From the NCBI RefSeq assembly GCF_022554085.1, contig NZ_JAKFYR010000001.1, forward strand, positions 1-64,000: a DNA stretch of 64,000 nucleotides. Direction: 5' to 3'. Each line of letters begins with the position of its first letter. Positions within the stretch are counted from its first letter, which is position 1. This DNA is from Rhodococcus sp. CH91 (GTDB lineage: Bacteria; Actinomycetota; Actinomycetes; Mycobacteriales; Mycobacteriaceae). Position numbers and translations under genes: made by a program. Below the pieces are notes generated by a model. It had not been told where the DNA came from and ran no database searches. It worked only from the letters and a program-made list of their open reading frames with translations. Below, piece after piece: positions 62,984 through 64,000 of the stretch.

Positions 62984-63994
62984 TCAGAATGCGTTCAGCG
63001 CCTCGAGGATCTGCGGACGTGCCTTCCACAGCTGGTCCTCCCAGTACTTCCATGCGTGCGTGCCGCGCGCCGGGAAGTCGAAGGTGGCCGGGATGCCGAG
63101 CGTGGCGAGCTTGATCTGGAACGCGCGGGTCTGTGCGAGGGACAGCGCCTCGAGCGCCATTCCGTTGGCCGTGTTGTAGTAGCCGACGAAGCCCTGCGGG
63201 TTGTCGTGCTGGCCGGGCAGACCGCTGGCGGCCGAGATGTACAGCGACAGGCCCTCGAGCTTCGGTGCGAAGACGAAGGGGTCGTTGCGCAGCCAGGCCG
63301 GGCTCCACGGCGGGCCCCACATCGCGTCGACGTTGTAACGACCGGCGTCGAGCATCGCCACGCGGATCGCCTCACGCATGCCCGGAGCGGACAGGTTCAG
63401 GTAACCGGAGAGCGACGACGCGAACTTGAACTGGTCGCGGTGGTAGGCGGCCAGGGTCAGAGCGGCCGAGCCACCCATCGACAGGCCGAGGATGCCGTTG
63501 TTGCTGCGCGAGACACCGCGGGTGGCGAGGTAGTCGGGCAGCTGCTGGGTCAGGAAGGTCTCCCACTTGTAGGTGACTTCCTGGTCGTTCAGGTTGGAGG
63601 GCGAATACCAGTCCGTGTAGAAGCTCGACTGTCCACCGACCGGCATGACGAGGCTGACGTTGTCGTTCGCGAACTGCTGAAGGGCGTTCGTCTCGAACGT
63701 CCACGCATTCGCGTCGTCCCGCGCGCGCAGGCCGTCGAGCAGGTAGAGCGCCGCGTCGCCACCGCGCGCGGCCCACTGGATCTGGACCTTGATCGGACCC
63801 ATGTCGGAATCGACGAAGACCTCTTCGAAGCCCCCGGCGGGTGCGCGGTGCGAGACCGGTGCTCCCTGAGCCGGTGCGGCGATCGCAGCGGTGGTTCCGA
63901 CAAGGCCGGCAGCCACGGGGAGGACCAGGGCCGCGGCGGCGGTACCGAGCAGTCGCCGGCGAAGGCCCTGCCTCAACCTCGGGACAAAACGCAT
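62984..63994 (-). CDS. Antigen 85-like mycolyltransferase
   Basis: This 336-residue secreted enzyme transfers mycolates between trehalose esters and to arabinogalactan. The signal region contains RRRLLGTAAAALVLPVAAG and ends near IAAPA. The core shows ALYLLDGLRARDDANAW, VMPVGGQSSFYTDWY, the nucleophile GLSMGGSAALTL, the SLYISAASGLPGQ acid region and the histidine in GTHAWKYWEDQLWKA. ATG 63994 is the likely start, six bases from the window edge; upstream sequence is not visible. It sits next to the LGFP-repeat paralogue, as fbpA and fbpD do in M. tuberculosis. Confidence 0.92.
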   Translation of the reverse strand: MRFVPRLRQGLRRRLLGTAAAALVLPVAAGLVGTTAAIAAPAQGAPVSHRAPAGGFEEVFVDSDMGPIKVQIQWAARGGDAALYLLDGLRARDDANAWTFETNALQQFANDNVSLVMPVGGQSSFYTDWYSPSNLNDQEVTYKWETFLTQQLPDYLATRGVSRSNNGILGLSMGGSAALTLAAYHRDQFKFASSLSGYLNLSAPGMREAIRVAMLDAGRYNVDAMWGPPWSPAWLRNDPFVFAPKLEGLSLYISAASGLPGQHDNPQGFVGYYNTANGMALEALSLAQTRAFQIKLATLGIPATFDFPARGTHAWKYWEDQLWKARPQILEALNAF

Positions 63995-64000
63995 GAACAA

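Overview
The window looks like chromosomal DNA of a mycolic-acid-containing actinobacterium, most probably Rhodococcus or a close relative. It is uniformly GC-rich. It encodes arabinogalactan synthesis and export proteins (GlfT1, GlfT2, Wzm/Wzt, DprE1/DprE2, AftA, two Emb proteins), the mycolate condensation set (FadD32, Pks13, AccD4) and three mycolyltransferase-like esterases. It also carries Bpa, the ring activator of the actinobacterial proteasome, and an F420-type oxidoreductase. Gene content and order in the right half resemble the M. tuberculosis Rv3779-Rv3809 cell-envelope region, with clear rearrangements. Identifications rest on reading motifs and remembered homologues; no database search was run.

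Layout. 1-440: conserved leader and probable promoter zone of a ribosomal RNA operon that would lie to the left on the minus strand. 441-2063: cytosine-5 DNA methyltransferase plus Vsr mismatch endonuclease. 2095-5723: a pair of acyl-CoA dehydrogenases divergent from an F420-type oxidoreductase. 5741-5982: terminator, tRNA-Arg(ACG), tRNA-Ser(GCT). 6142-15347: aromatic/histidinol-phosphate aminotransferase, secreted nucleotidase, a mycolyltransferase-like esterase, a flavin monooxygenase divergent from a GAF-type regulator, a flavodoxin-like protein, a metallo-beta-lactamase-fold hydrolase, tRNA-Ser(TGA) and a MarR regulator. 15466-20190: quinone oxidoreductase, a PLP-fold protein without its lysine, then bpa, wzt and glfT1. 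20263-25974: small membrane protein, acyl-CoA ligase, a histidine kinase-receiver-ANTAR fusion and a TRIC-type channel. 26118-33018: wzm, a GT-C membrane glycosyltransferase, glfT2, rmlB, rmlA, rmlC. 33026-34031: a DUF559 nuclease-like gene between two near-identical palindromes. 34034-38756: GtrA protein, dprE1, dprE2, aftA. 38785-42065: DoxX-like protein and a large FAD/Fe-S dehydrogenase. 42195-48841: two tandem emb genes. 48891-50027: secreted protein and TetR regulator. 50040-63994: accD4, pks13, fadD32, a cutinase-like esterase, a DUF732 lipoprotein, an LGFP-repeat mycolyltransferase and an Ag85-like mycolyltransferase, all on the minus strand.

How the genes work together. RmlA/B/C make dTDP-rhamnose precursors for the linker unit. 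GlfT1 and GlfT2 build the galactan, and Wzm/Wzt export it. DprE1/DprE2 make decaprenylphosphoryl arabinose. AftA primes arabinan on galactan and the Emb proteins extend it. AccD4, FadD32 and Pks13 activate and condense fatty acids to mycolates, which the Ag85-type enzymes transfer to the wall.

Transcription style. At least eleven genes have a TANNNT-like -10 box only 6-8 bases before the start codon (pat, quinone reductase, PLP-fold gene, wzm, rmlB, gtrA, dprE1, aftA, the FAD/Fe-S gene and both emb genes). This points to leaderless mRNAs. The same spacing upstream of wzt lands on an eight-codon mini-ORF whose stop overlaps the wzt start. The most unusual items are the palindrome-flanked DUF559 cassette, the kinase-receiver-ANTAR fusion, the wzt mini-ORF, the lysine-less PLP-fold protein, and large perfect inverted repeats at the ends of tetR and glfT1.
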